Source: Cricetomys ansorgei
Lineage: Eukaryota > Chordata > Mammalia > Rodentia > Nesomyidae
Assembly (NCBI GenBank): GCA_026225945.1
Contig: JAMJFZ010000818.1
Coordinates: forward strand, 5,393,501-5,457,500
DNA length: 64,000 nt
Direction: 5' to 3'
Part shown: one piece after another, positions 1-10,675 of the stretch
Layout: every line of letters starts with the position of its first letter
How positions within the stretch are numbered: the first letter of the stretch is position 1
Position numbers and translations under genes: made by a program
The notes under the pieces: generated by a model
What the model was told of the DNA's origin: nothing
What the model saw: only the letters and a program-made list of their open reading frames with translations
Databases searched by the model: none

Positions 1-14
1 TCTCTCTCTCTCTC

Positions 15-163
15 ACATGACACCATCTGCCACTGCCATGAGCTGGCACAGCTCAGGGATCTTCCATTCTACAAAACCGTGGGCTAATTAAACCTCATGT
101 TTTTTTTTTGCACGTGCCCAGCTTTGGATATTCATCACAGTAATAACAAACAGGTCAAGACAG
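15..163 (+). mobile_element. ERVL-MaLR LTR, 3' fragment
   Basis: The segment reads like the 3' end of a MaLR LTR: a stretch ending in 'gggctaattaaacctc', then a valine-like 'cagtaataac' region and a terminal 'gtcaagacag'. The polyadenylation-type 'attaaa' precedes the end as in this family. The 5' part is missing, possibly outside the window. A (TC)n tract occupies bases 1-14. Confidence 0.5.
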
Positions 164-400
164 AGATCTTCAACACCATTGATACGCTATAAACAGTTAA
201 GTGTCTGAAAAGTTTACAAATTAGTTTGCGCAATGTGGTCTGATTTTCCTTAAAATATTTATCTTTATATGTATGAACCGTGTATGAAAATGTCAGCTCC
301 CATGTGTCTCTGTTGCAGAATGACACTGTGTACATTACACATGTACGTTTCTCTGCAGTTAACATTTGACCGCTCTGTAATAAGGACAGGAATGAACTCT

Positions 401-740
401 GGAGGCTGGGAAGATGGCTCATTCAATGAAGTATTTGCGGCATAAGCACAACACCCTGAGTTTATCCTCAGAACCCATGTCCGGAAGCTGGGTGTGGTGG
501 TACACCCTTGTAACCCAGCAGTGGGGAGGTGGGGGAGACGGGGGACCCCAGGAGCTCACTGGCTAGACAGCTCAGTCTATGAGCTCCAGCCCAGTGAGGA
601 ATGACGTGTCTAAAATCAAGGTGGATGGCTCCTGACACCCGAAGCCGTTCTCTGCCTCGACACGTATGCACGTCTGTGTGCACACGTGCTCCTAAACCTA
701 CATGCCTGCATGCACAGGAACAAGTTCACAGACATGCGCA
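401..740 (+). mobile_element. RSINE1 (B4-group SINE)
   Basis: A tRNA-like head ('ggctgggaagatggctc') is followed by 'cctcagaacccatg', 'agctgggtgtggtggtacac', 'ggagctcactggc' and 'gagctccagcccagtgag', ending in a CA-rich tail. This order is the full RSINE1 plan. The copy is diverged, so it is old. Confidence 0.85.
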
Positions 741-1190
741 TCAAACTCTCTTCCCACGGTGCTTCGTGCTGTCTGAAGTTTACTTGTTTGTCTGTTGGTG
801 CTCACTGGAGGGTAGGAGGGACATTCATTCACTTCTGCGCCCGTGGTGCCTCGGGGCAGCGCTGAGAGAGCCCTCGAGATATTTGTTTTCAGGAGCCTTT
901 TAGCACTCACTTTCAAGAGCTTTCTCTCGTCACGAGATGGCTGCGGAGTGGCTGCTTTTGTCCTTGACTTTTCCTGCTTGGTATTTGTCCTTTATTGCTT
1001 TCTGTTATTTATCCTCCTCCTCTGAACCTATCTGTGGTATGTACTTCACTCGCTCCCTCAGTGGGTAGCTCTCGAGCCTGAGAACCATTCTGAGGTGCTA
1101 CCTCCCCAGCTCCATCCTCAGCTCCAGTTGGCCATTGACTTGACACCTGCCTTCTGGACTTTTCCATTTGGGCAGCTAAACTGCAATATG
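741..1190. other. Unassigned sequence
   Basis: I recognise no repeat, gene or RNA here. The stretch from about 945 to 1020 is T-rich. Short open frames exist on both strands but have no domain. Confidence 0.4.
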
Positions 1191-1191
1191 C

Positions 1192-1350
1192 AGAGGCTGG
1201 GGAGATGGCTCTGTCTGTAAAGTGCTTGCCTGGCGATCATGAAGACTTGAATTCCCCCAACCCCAGAAACCACGTGGAAATACTGGCCGTAGTGATGCGT
1301 GATTGACGGCTCAGCACTGGGGAGGCACAGATAGGATGGGCCCTGGTCAG
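1192..1350 (+). mobile_element. RSINE1, 5' part
   Basis: Head 'ggctggggagatggctctgtctgtaaag', then 'cttgcctggcgatcatgaagacttgaattc' and 'ggctcagcactggggaggcacagatagga' follow the first half of RSINE1. The 3' half with the CA tail is missing. Confidence 0.75.
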
Positions 1351-1515
1351 TGCATGGGGTACTCTTCCGGTCCGTCCTGGTGCTCTTTCCCTTGCAGGAT
1401 GGTGACTCTCGGAGGGATACTTCTGAGACACGAAGTGTATGTGCAGAACAGTATCTGACAGTCTCTGACATGAAGCAGGCCCTTGAGGATTACTCTGCTT
1501 TACAAACCCTAACAC

Positions 1516-1760
1516 GACTAAGTTCCTTAGACAAAGCAGCTACGAGTGACCCCTTGGGAACATGGCATCAATCCACAAATCGTTATCTTTGAGACTGCTT
1601 ACCCTTGTGGATCAGTTCCACTCTAAAGATCTTAACAAGACTGTAAGTTCCTTAGACCCAGCAGCTACGGATGACCCCATGGGAAAATGGCATCACCAAT
1701 GGGATAATAATCGGCATCTCTAAGACTGCTAACCACTGATGGCCCACCCCAAGGGGGCTC
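1516..1760 (+). repeat. Diverged 123-bp tandem duplication
   Basis: Two copies of a 123-bp unit start at about 1516 and 1639. Both hold 'aagttccttagac', 'agcagctac', 'tgacccc', 'tgggaa', 'atggcatca' and 'gactgct' in the same order. They differ by substitutions and short indels. I do not recognise the unit as a known transposon. Confidence 0.75.
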
Positions 1761-1803
1761 TATAGGGCATAAAACACATGGTGATATTTTGGCCAACTCT
1801 TGG

Positions 1804-2162
1804 TGTGATGGCTAATGTTGACTGTCAACTTGACAGGATCTGCGATCATTTGGGGGCAAGCCCTTGGGCATGTCTGTGAGGAAGCTTCAAAGTTTCTTGA
1901 TGAGGTTAACTGAGGTAGGAGGACCCACCCTGAGTGTGGGCAGCACCAGCCATGGGCTGGGGTCCTGGGTTGAAGAAAAAGGAGGAAATGAGCTGAGCAC
2001 CAGCACTGATCCCTGGGTACTGATGGGGGGATGCGGTGTGACCAGCCACCTCGCATGGCCACCGCTGTGCCTTCCTTGACATGATAGACTGCATTCTCAG
2101 ACTGGGAGCCGAAACCCCTCTGCCCTTAAGTTGCTTCTTATCAGGTGTTTTTCAGAGCAACA
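1804..2162 (+). mobile_element. MT-type ERVL-MaLR LTR
   Basis: Starts TGTGATGG and runs through 'gactgtcaacttgacagg', 'gttaactgaggtaggagga', 'gggctggggtcctggg', 'gagctgagcaccagcac' and a truncated 3' end near 'gttgcttcttatcagg'. This is the MT LTR layout. No internal region is attached, so it is a solo LTR. Confidence 0.85.
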
Positions 2163-2344
2163 AGGGCCATCTGAACCCTCTTGGAAATCATCACCATTTT
2201 ATCCTGGGCATATCTCAGAGAGAGCAAGAAAGCAACTCCACTGGGCTCCCTTCCCCTGTCTACCATCTGTTAGGTTTGGTGGAAGACAGCTGTCTCTGAT
2301 GCCTCTTCTCTGACACTAGGCAGGTCCCACAACATCAGCAAAGG

Positions 2345-2662
2345 TCAGACTCAGATTTGTGCTTGTGCCTGTATGCATGAAAGTACACATGCGTGTGATT
2401 TTGAAGGTCAGGTGTCTTCCTCTAACATTTTCCATCTTGGTGTTTGAGACAAGGTCTCTCATTGAGACTGAGATCATCAGGATGTCTAGGCTGGCTGGCC
2501 AATGATCTCTGGGGATCCACCTGTCTCTACCTTCCCAGTGCTGGGGCTATGAACAGGTGCTGCTATCTGACCTTACATGGGCACTGGGGAACTGAACAGT
2601 CCTTCCACTCGGTCAGGAAGCACTTTACCACCTGTGCCCTCTCCTTAGCCCCTGGGAATTTG
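2345..2662 (-). mobile_element. RSINE1, full length
   Basis: In window orientation it begins with the CA/TG tail ('gtacacatgcgtgtg'), passes 'tttgagacaaggtctctcattgagact', 'ggctggctggccaatgatc' and ends with the complement of the head ('gcccctggg' side at 2655). The order is reversed, giving the minus strand. Confidence 0.8.
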
Positions 2663-3185
2663 ATTTTCAGAGTGCTACACTGGAATAACTGTGACCACAC
2701 GAGCCACAGAGTTGGCCACTCACCCTGGGTCTCCCCCTTGCAGAGGACACAATTGCTCGTTGACCACTGACAGACATTCCTTATGGCACACCCAGAGGCC
2801 TGGATCTTCCAGAACTTGCCACTTCATTGGTGGAACAGTGTGGGAAGAAGGTGAAGGGAAGCAGAGGGAGATGAAGTACGCCGATGAATTATGTGAGATA
2901 GAATATAGTTAATAATAGTAATTATATTAGTGATAGCATGCATTATTCATATTTAGTTAATAGTCATTATATTAGCAATGATAGGGTAGTTGCAAGTTAA
3001 TGGGCTAATGATGATTGCATTGAGTGTTGAAATAATAACAGATAGAGGAGTAAGCCTATGCTAACAGATCTGTTAAGGGGGGAGCATGGCCCTGTGAGTG
3101 CTACGGATGTGTGCCCCAAGGCAGGGGTGTGAGAACCCGCATGTGCAGAGCTATACAAGGAGAAACCAGATACTGAAAAGGGCAG
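2663..3185. other. AT-rich unassigned sequence with a local duplication
   Basis: At 2906-2936 and 2954-2984 a 31-base AT-rich unit ('tagttaata...ttatattag...gatag') recurs 48 bases apart with a few changes. The rest is not recognised. Confidence 0.5.
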
Positions 3186-3189
3186 TCTG

Positions 3190-3335
3190 TCTCTGGGTGT
3201 GGTTTTGCACATGGTATAATACCAGCTCTTAGGAGCTGGAGGCAAGAGGATCAGGAGTTCAAGGTCATCCTCCATTACAGAGTGAGTTCAAGGTCAGCCT
3301 GGGCTATGTGAGACCCTGTCTGAAAACAAGCCACC
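3190..3335 (+). mobile_element. B4 SINE, right (B1-like) part
   Basis: Contains 'ggaggcaagaggatcaggag', 'ttcaaggtcatcctccatta', 'gagttcaaggtcagcctggg' and 'gtgagaccctgtctga'. These are the B1-like half of B4. The ID-like head is absent. Confidence 0.8.
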
Positions 3336-3479
3336 ACCATGAACAACAACAAAACAGAAAGGTTTCCGGGAGAACTCTCTATCCAGAGTCACAGCCTACA
3401 GACTGGAGTGGTAACTGTGGGTCCTGAGACACTAGGGAGATATAATTGGAAGTCACATGGCTGGCATGACCCTGTGTCT

Positions 3480-3661
3480 GGATCTCTTGAGTTTGGGTCA
3501 GGAATGCAGGGCTTCAGGAACCTTCTGTCTCTGGCTTCAGCTGCATACTGCCACACCCAGTTTTAAGCTCGGGATCTGAGCTCAGGGCGTCAGGCTGCTG
3601 AGCTCAGGGCATCAGGCTGCTGCCATAGGCATGTTACCAACTGAGCCATCTCTCCAGCCCC
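3480..3661 (-). mobile_element. RSINE1-type SINE with 22-bp internal duplication
   Basis: The right end ('ccaactgagccatctctccagcccc') is the complement of the SINE head. Within it, 3576-3597 and 3598-3619 are a 22-base tandem duplication ('ctgagctcagggc[g/a]tcaggctg') that is not part of the family consensus. Confidence 0.75.
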
Positions 3662-4540
3662 CAGCAGGAGAGATGTCTGTGAGAAAGAAAGCAAAACTGT
3701 CCCTAGGATGCCCCATTTCACCATTAAGAGCTCTGTAAAGAAAAGGAGTGACTTGGGGTTTCAATTTGACAACCGGCCAGGTAAACGTTGCTCTGATGAA
3801 GGAGAATAGTGCATCTGGCTTTGATCAAACACAAACCATCATCTCCTGACCGCCCCCGACTTCATTAGTGTGAGCGCTACCGATGCTTTGGGCATCCTAA
3901 CTGCCGACTCCCCTGTGCCTCTGCCCCGAGCCTGGGGATATGCTATCCTCGGAGCTCCCGGGGCGTTCTTAGTCACAGCCTTGGGAATTCTGTCTCAGGC
4001 ACCTTCCTGTCCTGACCATGAAGCTACTTCCCATTTGTCTTTGGAGACAAACTCATGCTGGATTGACACGGGAGTGTCACTTTCATGCCACATGAGAAGA
4101 AGTCGGGGAAGGAAGAGGTACTAGCTGGATGCATGCTGACTCGGGGAGAGATCCACTTGCCTACAAAACAATGGGTAAAAATCTGAGACTCAGCTGCAAG
4201 TGACACATTTTCCCTTATTGCCAGTTCAGACTCCAAAGCAGGGCGAGAACACGTGTCCACAGAATGCTCGGGATCTCCATATTTTTATGATCTTTCAGGA
4301 TTAGTGTGATAAAAAGCAATCAGTTATGTTTAGTTATCAGCTTAGTTTGGTAAGGGTGGTTCCAGAGTCTTTTGATTGAGAAGATTTGCCTTAGTTTGTA
4401 CGCCTCCGGGCCAGAAATAGCCATCTAGATAGCGAAATGTCGTCAGGGATCTGGGCCCAGTGAGTCACGATGAGTCACTTTACAGTCAACCTGCAGCTGT
4501 GTCTAATTCAGGAACAGTATGTAGAAGTTAAAATGATCTG
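3662..4540. other. Unassigned sequence
   Basis: No repeat or coding signature recognised. Its base composition is balanced and it has no microsatellite. Frames of about 80 codons on both strands look random. Confidence 0.4.
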
Positions 4541-4544
4541 TCCT

Positions 4545-4641
4545 TCAGCTATCTGTCTATTTATAGGTTTATCAATCCATCCATCCAACTGCGTATCTGA
4601 GTATATGTATGTATCTATCTGTCCATCCATCCATCTACCTC

Positions 4642-4702
<61 letters not shown>

Positions 4703-4909
4703 ATTTGTCCATCTGTCTACCCATCTATCCATTCATCTATCAATGAATGTATGTATGCATGTATGCCTGCATCTATCTAATTATCTATCTATCATGTGTC
4801 CATCTGTCCATCCATCCATCAATGTATGTATATATGTATGTATATATGTATGTATGTATGTATCTATCTATTCACCCATCCATCAAAGTATGTATAGATG
4901 TATGCATGC

Positions 4910-4946
<37 letters not shown>

Positions 4947-5010
4947 CTATCTATCATCTATCTATTATCCTCCATCAGTCCATCCATCCATATATTCACC
5001 GATCTACCTA
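4545..5010. repeat. Compound tetranucleotide microsatellite
   Basis: A pure (CTAT)n core at about 4641-4701 is flanked by blocks of (CCAT)n, (GTAT)n and (GCAT)n, then a second (CTAT)n run at 4911-4944. The tract is about 465 bp. It leaves two frames open for long distances because the period is not a multiple of three; these are not genes. Confidence 0.95.
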
Positions 5011-5680
5011 TAACTCATATCTTTCCCCTTTCTTCTATCAAACAGAAGGCGACGTGAAGGTTAATAATTTATACTAAATATAGGATGTGGAGGAAATACT
5101 GTCAATTCTCTCTAATATATGATTATTCAGCAAAGAAACTGCCGTTGAATGTGTTTCCTAGAAATAGAATCCATATGTACACACAGAGGCAAGGAATGTA
5201 ATACTGGCAAATATGAATGATTCCTAGCTAGTCACTAAGTAATTATTTGAGTCCGTGTTAACCCTTACCTATGAGCTGCTTAAAGTGACTGATTTGCTGT
5301 CACACACGAGCAGTCAATTTTCCATTGTCTGCTAAAACAAGTGCAGCCAGCAAAGAAATAATCCCCCTTTCTACAGAGCACTAAGAAGTAACGTGATAGA
5401 CTTTTGAGAGTTTAATCTTGCTTCCCTTGCAGGAGAAGCAGTAAAGAATTGAGAAATGAACAAACAGTAGGCTGCAAAGTAAAGAGAAAAAATAAAGTCA
5501 ATTATCTACAAAATGAGTGCTCTCCACGGTGTGACCCTGCCAGGCCGGGCATTTGATAGCTGTGTTCCGGGCAGGAGGTAGGCAGTGTGGGAGAGCTGAC
5601 GAGTGTGGGTGTGACCCAGTGCCAAGCTCTTGAGGGCTGTATGGATTTCCATAACAACTGGAAGTTGGCTCAAAGGGCGC
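5011..5680. other. Unassigned AT-rich sequence
   Basis: No family recognised. A possible remnant of unique ancestral DNA. Confidence 0.35.
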
Positions 5681-6053
5681 ATTAGTTACTTATCTCGTTG
5701 CTCTGACAAAATATCACACAAAAGCAACTTAAGGAAGGAAGGAAGGGTTTGTTTTGGTTCATAGTTCCAGGGTACAGTCCGTGGTGGAAAAATCCCAACA
5801 GCAGGAGCAGGAGCAGGAGGCAGGCAGTCCTGCTGTATGGGGTGACTGCTGGTGCTCAGCTTGGTATCTCCTTACATAGTCTTATAGAGTCATGGACCGC
5901 AGTCTAAGGAATGATACTGTCCACAGTAGACACAGGCCCTCCCAATTTAATTAACCTAATCTAAATAATCCTTCACAAGATGCCCAGAGCCTTGTTTGTC
6001 TCCTAAATATCTCTAAATCCTCTCAAGCTGACAGTCAAAAATAAACCATCACA
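5681..6053 (-). mobile_element. ERVL-MaLR LTR (ORR1/MT group)
   Basis: In window orientation the left end 'ttagttacttatctcgttgc' and the right end 'agctgacagtcaaaaataaaccatcaca' are complements of the LTR 3' and 5' ends. 'cctcccaatttaattaaccta' lies in the middle, as in this group. A small GCAGGA repeat sits at 5800-5820. Confidence 0.75.
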
Positions 6054-6056
6054 TTG

Positions 6057-6915
6057 TTGATCAGAACACCTGCTCTCCGGTGCATTCCACTGAAAGATTC
6101 CCCCGGCTCCCAGGAGTCTCCCTCGGGCCACACTTTACTTTGCTGAACGACTGGAGAGAAAGGGAGGAGTTTGGACACTGAATCCTTTGCTCCCCTACCC
6201 CCCACTCCTAGTCAGTCCCGTGGAAACTGTCTTCTGGACCATGCCCAGGAGTCTTTGTGCTCCTCGGGGCTGGTCCCAAGCTCTTGGGCACAGGATCACC
6301 GAACATCCATAATCAGCGGTTGTTAAGATTTCTAAGGGAAATGTGCCTCGCTGGCTTGGCTGAAGAATGGCACATGATGGGTGTCTGACAGCTGCGTCCA
6401 CGTTATCAACACCCACATGAGCCGAGTTCAATCTCGCCAGTCACTCAGCCACATAAAACACTCTTTTCAAAAGATTTCGCTTTCAAAGTTCAAATGATTG
6501 CAGAGATCTCATTTAAATTCTCAGAAAAAAAAAAAAAACCAAGTAAGTTACCCTATCAAATTGTATGGACATTTCTCAACATTCCATTTAGCTTTTAATT
6601 ACCCAGTGGGCTGGGCTGGCTCCTCTGGAGTCCTGCTGGAGCAGACTCACAGCTTCCTGTCACCGTGGCTGTCACAGATACCCAATGTTCTGTCCTCAAG
6701 CAAAAAATCATTTTGAACTAAGAATTGGGCAAGAGTGACACTCTAACTTCCTGCCTTAGTCACTTTGGTGTTCTTTGTAAAGAAATATCTATGAGAATTA
6801 TTAGTCTCCGCTGCAGTGGCAAGCAGCCATTCGTCCCCCGAGGCCAGGAGCACGGCAGCTCTCACTGAGTGTTTCCTCATGTCTGCTGAATCGCTGGGAC
6901 TTCAGCACAGATCCC
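6057..6915. other. Unassigned sequence
   Basis: No repeat family or exon recognised. A run of 14 A occurs at 6525-6538, but no recognisable retrocopy lies upstream of it. Confidence 0.35.
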
Positions 6916-6924
6916 TACATGCGT

Positions 6925-7165
6925 GTGTGTCTTCACATTCCTTCACCCCCCTTAATTTCATGTGTGTGTATGAAGGTTTATATGTGCATGTGCATGCATG
7001 GGTGTGCCCAGAGAGTCCAGAAGTCAACATTAGGCGTCTTCTTCAATTGCTTTCCATCTTATGTCTTTCAATCTGTGTGTGTGTGTGTGTGTGTGTGTGT
7101 AAACATGAGTCTATGTGCTTGCGTGTGTGAATGTGAGTGCCACGGATGTGTGTGTGTAGGTCAGA
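6925..7165 (-). mobile_element. RSINE1 3' remnants with (TG)n
   Basis: 'gtgtgcccagagagtccagaagtcaac' and 'cttcttcaattgctttcca' are the reversed 3' third of RSINE1. A (TG)n tract at 7074-7100 interrupts it. A second SINE tail ('gtgagtgccacggatgtgtgtg') follows at about 7130. Confidence 0.6.
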
Positions 7166-7252
7166 ACACAGCACATTTAAATGATATGACATGGAGTCAA
7201 TAAGACAAAGGAAAAAATAAAAGCAGAAAAAAAAGACAAGTGCAGTAATAAC

Positions 7253-7389
7253 ACTACACACACACACACACACACACACACACCACACACACACACACCA
7301 CACAGCACATACACAGCACACACAGGCACACACATCAGACACACCCAGACACACACACCAGACACACATACCAAATACTCACACAGAAA

Positions 7390-7434
<45 letters not shown>

Positions 7435-7622
7435 CCACACAGCACATACAGACACACGACACACACACCATACACACCCAGACACACATACCAAACACTC
7501 ACACAGAAACCACACACACACACCTCCCCAGACACACACATAGCACACACACAGAAACCACACACCTGACACACACACAAACCGGACCAATACACATACC
7601 AGACACACACACACACCACAGC
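7253..7622. repeat. CA-rich block with 120-bp higher-order repeat
   Basis: About 370 bp of (CA)n mixed with 'cagacacac', 'accatac' and 'cagaaaccac' variants. The segment 'cagacacacataccaaa' plus 'actcacacagaaaccac' occurs at 7369 and again exactly 120 bases later at 7489. The reverse strand reads open for 201 codons of Cys/Val, which is simple repeat and not protein. Confidence 0.9.
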
Positions 7623-7825
7623 ACCCCCCATACACCACACTGCTGCAGCAGCAACTTGCTCTCAGTATAACGAAGGTACAGTGAGCTGTGCATCGTAAAT
7701 GCCCTACAACAGCGTGAAGAGAGCAGCAGCACTCGCTCACGGAATGTGCAGTGTCAGCCTCTTCCCAGTTCCAGGTCCCCACGTGAGACCGTGTTGGAAC
7801 TCAAGGTGTCTGTCATCTAAGAAAC

Positions 7826-7905
7826 GACAGCTGAGGTTATCTTCTGGCCTCTACACGCATGCCCACACGTGTGCATGTATACACATACAGAGAAAAGAGA
7901 GAGAC
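7826..7905 (+). mobile_element. SINE 3' tail remnant
   Basis: 'cttctggcctctacacgcatgcccacacg' and a CA-rich tail resemble the last 80 bases of B3A/RSINE1. Nothing upstream supports the rest of the element. Confidence 0.5.
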
Positions 7906-8400
7906 CCTGCAGAAGTCCCCTGGCTGGGCCACTCTAGTCCCCATGGAATTTAGAGCTGGGAATGCGGAGCTGGGGTTCCCATGTGGAAAGGCATTGCGTC
8001 ACACCTGTGAACGGACAGTGGGCGCCTGCAGCACGGCCAAGGGAGGTGCGTGCGAACCTGAGAGAGAAGCCCAGCATCTTGGGAAACAGCCTGCCTGGCT
8101 CCTCGGAGTGTGCTGTGTTTATGGGGTACAATAGCATGTCGATTATCCAGACTAATTGGGGATTTAACGGCCCGAATAATCGATTTTTCTGGATAATTGA
8201 TTATGATGGAGACAAAAGAAGAGAGGAGTCCTCAGCTACTCAGGCAGAAAGGCCAAGCACGAAGCCTTTCGGGTGATGTGGTTCCACTCTGGAAAGTGAC
8301 TGAAGATGACTTACAGGGCGGCGGGGAATGGAAGCGTCCCATCCACACCTCCCACCCCGCACCTTCGTCGTGCGTTTGTGTGAGAAATGGGTTCGGGGGG
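7906..8400. other. Unassigned sequence with inverted repeat
   Basis: Unique sequence. At 8138-8149 and 8189-8200 are 12-base inverted arms with one mismatch ('tcgattatccag' / 'ctggataattga') around an AT-rich core containing TAATTG and ATAATCG motifs. Confidence 0.45.
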
Positions 8401-8402
8401 GG

Positions 8403-8745
8403 GTTGCTGGGGAGATGGCTCAGTCCATAAAGAACTTGCCACACCAGTGTGAGGGCCTCAGCCCGACCTACTCATATTAAAACGAAGTGGGGCATGCTGA
8501 CATGTGCCTGCACTCACTGTGCTGGGAAGGGAGGCATGTTGAACCCCTGGGGCTTACTGGCCAGCCAGTTAGCCCACACGAGTTCCAGACAGTTAGAGAC
8601 AAAAGAACAAGGTGGGTGCTACCTGGCAAACTACGCCCAAGACTGACCTGCAGCCTCTACATACAAGTGTACCCACACACATCCAGAGTACACGCCCCCA
8701 CCAAGAGCACATACATTTGAACATGCACCCACACGCACACACCAG
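8403..8745 (+). mobile_element. RSINE1, full length
   Basis: Starts 'gctggggagatggctcagtc' and passes 'cttgccacaccagtgtgagg', 'ggcttactggccagccagtt', 'agttagagac' to an imperfect CA tail. All RSINE1 blocks are in order. Confidence 0.9.
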
Positions 8746-8757
8746 AAATTAAAAATA

Positions 8758-8945
8758 CGGGCCAGCGTGATGGCTCGGTGGGTAAAGGTGACTGCCACCG
8801 AGCCTCACGGTCTGCGTCCATCCCCGAGTCTCACAACGTGGAAGGAGAGAATCAGCGCCTGCGAGTTGTCCTCTGACCTCCACAGGCACGCTGTAGCGCC
8901 CTGTGCACAGCACACGAATAAATAAGTGTAAGAAACATTTTTAAA
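8758..8945 (+). mobile_element. B3 (B2-superfamily SINE)
   Basis: Head 'gggccagcgtgatggctcgg' then 'acgtggaaggagagaatcag', 'gttgtcctctgacctccaca' and 'cacgaataaataagtgtaag'. This is the B3 layout. An A-rich tail continues to about 8975. Confidence 0.85.
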
Positions 8946-8975
8946 ATTTTAAAATAAAAATAAAAAAGAAGGAAA

Positions 8976-10065
8976 AGCAGGCCTGGGCCCGAGGCAGTCT
9001 TCCTTGCGGGCTGCGCACGCTTCTGGAGGGCATGGTAGTGTTTAACCTGACACACCCGTGTGTCACACACCACTCAGTACCCAGCAGCCTCTGGAGCGGC
9101 AGCGCCTCTCAGAACTAGGAAACAGATCCTCAGACCCTGGCACTGTGGCCTGCCTTGCACTGTTCTGCAGTAGGCAGCTATTTTTCCCTACGCGTGCGGA
9201 TTCCCCAACTTGGAAAGCCTTTACCGGCAGTGGTGGGCGGAATCCTCTGCTTTTGTTTTGTCTCCCTTTGAATGCACTGATCCTCTCTCTACTAAGGTTC
9301 TGCTGGCCCAGGAACAGAGCGTAGAGCGCTGCACATTCCAGGGGAAAGAATTCAGCCATCTGCTGATTCAGCACCATGCAGGAAGCCATTCATAGTCTTA
9401 TTTTTTTATTTCTATTTTTTGTCCCTGCAAAGAAACACGATTAAAAATCACCATCACCAGAAAGGTAACATTGCTTTCTGATGATCTTTTGTCCACCAGT
9501 GCCTGTATTATTTCTGTGCATTTTAAATGAATCTTGCCCTTGGCCCCTACTGCTTACTCCTGGGGTAGGGGTGGGGTTAGGAGGAATAATATTTCTTGGT
9601 ACTCATGATGTACGTTCAAGGCCGGGTGCTGCCATCCCCTTGTGTTTTATCCGGAAGGGGCTGCTTTGGGTGTGAAGCGGGGCCTCACTAAAGCAAGCCC
9701 AGAGGATGGAGTGATAACGTTGTAGACCACGGGAGGGAGGGGGGGCTCTTTAGTCACAGGCTTTCCTGGTATGTAATAAGTTCTAAAATGTTACTTATTT
9801 GTTTAACATGGGAATAATCCCAACTCACGGAGGCCACATTTGCTCATAAGGACTTGGGATCCGTAAGATCGAGCACAGGGAAGGAAAGAGTGTGGGTCAC
9901 ATCTGTCAAATGTGGCTCCTCCACAGGGCTTCTCTCCTTCCTGTGCCCCCCAAAGGATATTGTTCTTTCCTGGCTCCTTTACATCACTGGGAGATATATA
10001 CAAAATGAATGTATCAAGTTCTCAACAAGTGTATGCGTTCCCTTTGAGTATGTATGTATGTATTT
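8976..10065. other. Unassigned sequence
   Basis: No repeat recognised over about 1.1 kb. A T-rich patch lies at 9395-9425 and a short (TATG)n at 10050-10062. Open frames of up to 108 codons on overlapping strands have no recognisable domain. Confidence 0.35.
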
Positions 10066-10135
10066 GTGAGCTGGGGAGAGGGGCTAAGACACTATGCTTG
10101 CATAGTGTCATGGACTTGTAATGCTGGCACAGGGG
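10066..10135 (+). mobile_element. RSINE1, 5' part (split)
   Basis: 'gtgagctggggagaggggctaag' to 'gtaatgctggcacagggg' matches the first section of RSINE1, with an internal deletion. It stops where the solo LTR begins and resumes at 10464. Confidence 0.65.
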
Positions 10136-10463
10136 TGTTGCAGAAGTTTATTTTTAGTTATATATAAAATGACTGTTTTATGCCCTGTTGGGTGAGGGGC
10201 TGTCTAGGGTGCTTTGTATTGTCTGCAGGTGTTGGATTTCTGTGGAGGATATTAATTGCTAATGTTCTGCATGTGCTATCAGTAGAATACCTGAGGAGTT
10301 CTGAATCAAATAAAACACCTGAGCTCAGACGCTCAGGGTTCCACTGTCAGGTAGGGTACCTGCTATGACAGTGGTTCCCTCTGTAGAGGTCTGGCAGGGT
10401 TTACATCTACAAACATGCCTCCGAGTCTTCCTTGCTGAGCCACCACAACAGAGTACTACTACA
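10136..10463 (+). mobile_element. Solo LTR, class II-like ERV, copy 1
   Basis: A 328-bp solo LTR starting TGTTGCAGAAG and ending TACTACTACA. It shares with copies at 40866, 60043 and 60680 the blocks 'gtctgcaggtgttggatttc', 'acctgagctcagacgctc', 'gttccactgtc', 'ggttccctctg' and 'ggtctggcagggtttac'. 'caaataaaacacc' carries the AATAAA signal. It interrupts an RSINE1. The flanking hexamers (cagggg / ctggga) are only partly alike. Confidence 0.8.
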
Positions 10464-10675
10464 CTGGGAAGCTTGGGATAGGTGGATCCTTAGAGCTCAT
10501 TGGCAGGCCTCCTAGCCTAATCTTCAAGCTCCAGGTCCAAGTGAAAGACCCTGCCTCAAAAAACAAGGTGGTTGTCACCTCAGGAATGACGCTCAAGGTT
10601 TTCCTTTGGCCTCTACATGCCCACACTTGCATGTGCACCTGTTTACACAGATACACACACATACACACACACTAT
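10464..10675 (+). mobile_element. RSINE1, 3' part (split)
   Basis: 'ctgggaagcttgggataggtgg', 'gagctcattggcaggcctcc', 'aagctccaggtcc', 'gaccctgcctcaaaa' and a CA tail continue the element whose 5' part ends at 10135. Confidence 0.85.

Noticed and set aside
4470..5057. 195-codon Ser/Ile/Tyr-rich frame
   Set aside because: It is a translation of tetranucleotide repeats.
6525..6538. Poly(A) tail of a processed pseudogene
   Set aside because: No retrocopy or target duplication could be seen upstream of the A14 run.
7177..7782. 201-codon Cys/Val-rich frame, minus strand
   Set aside because: It is a translation of the CA-rich block; the period of two keeps frames open.
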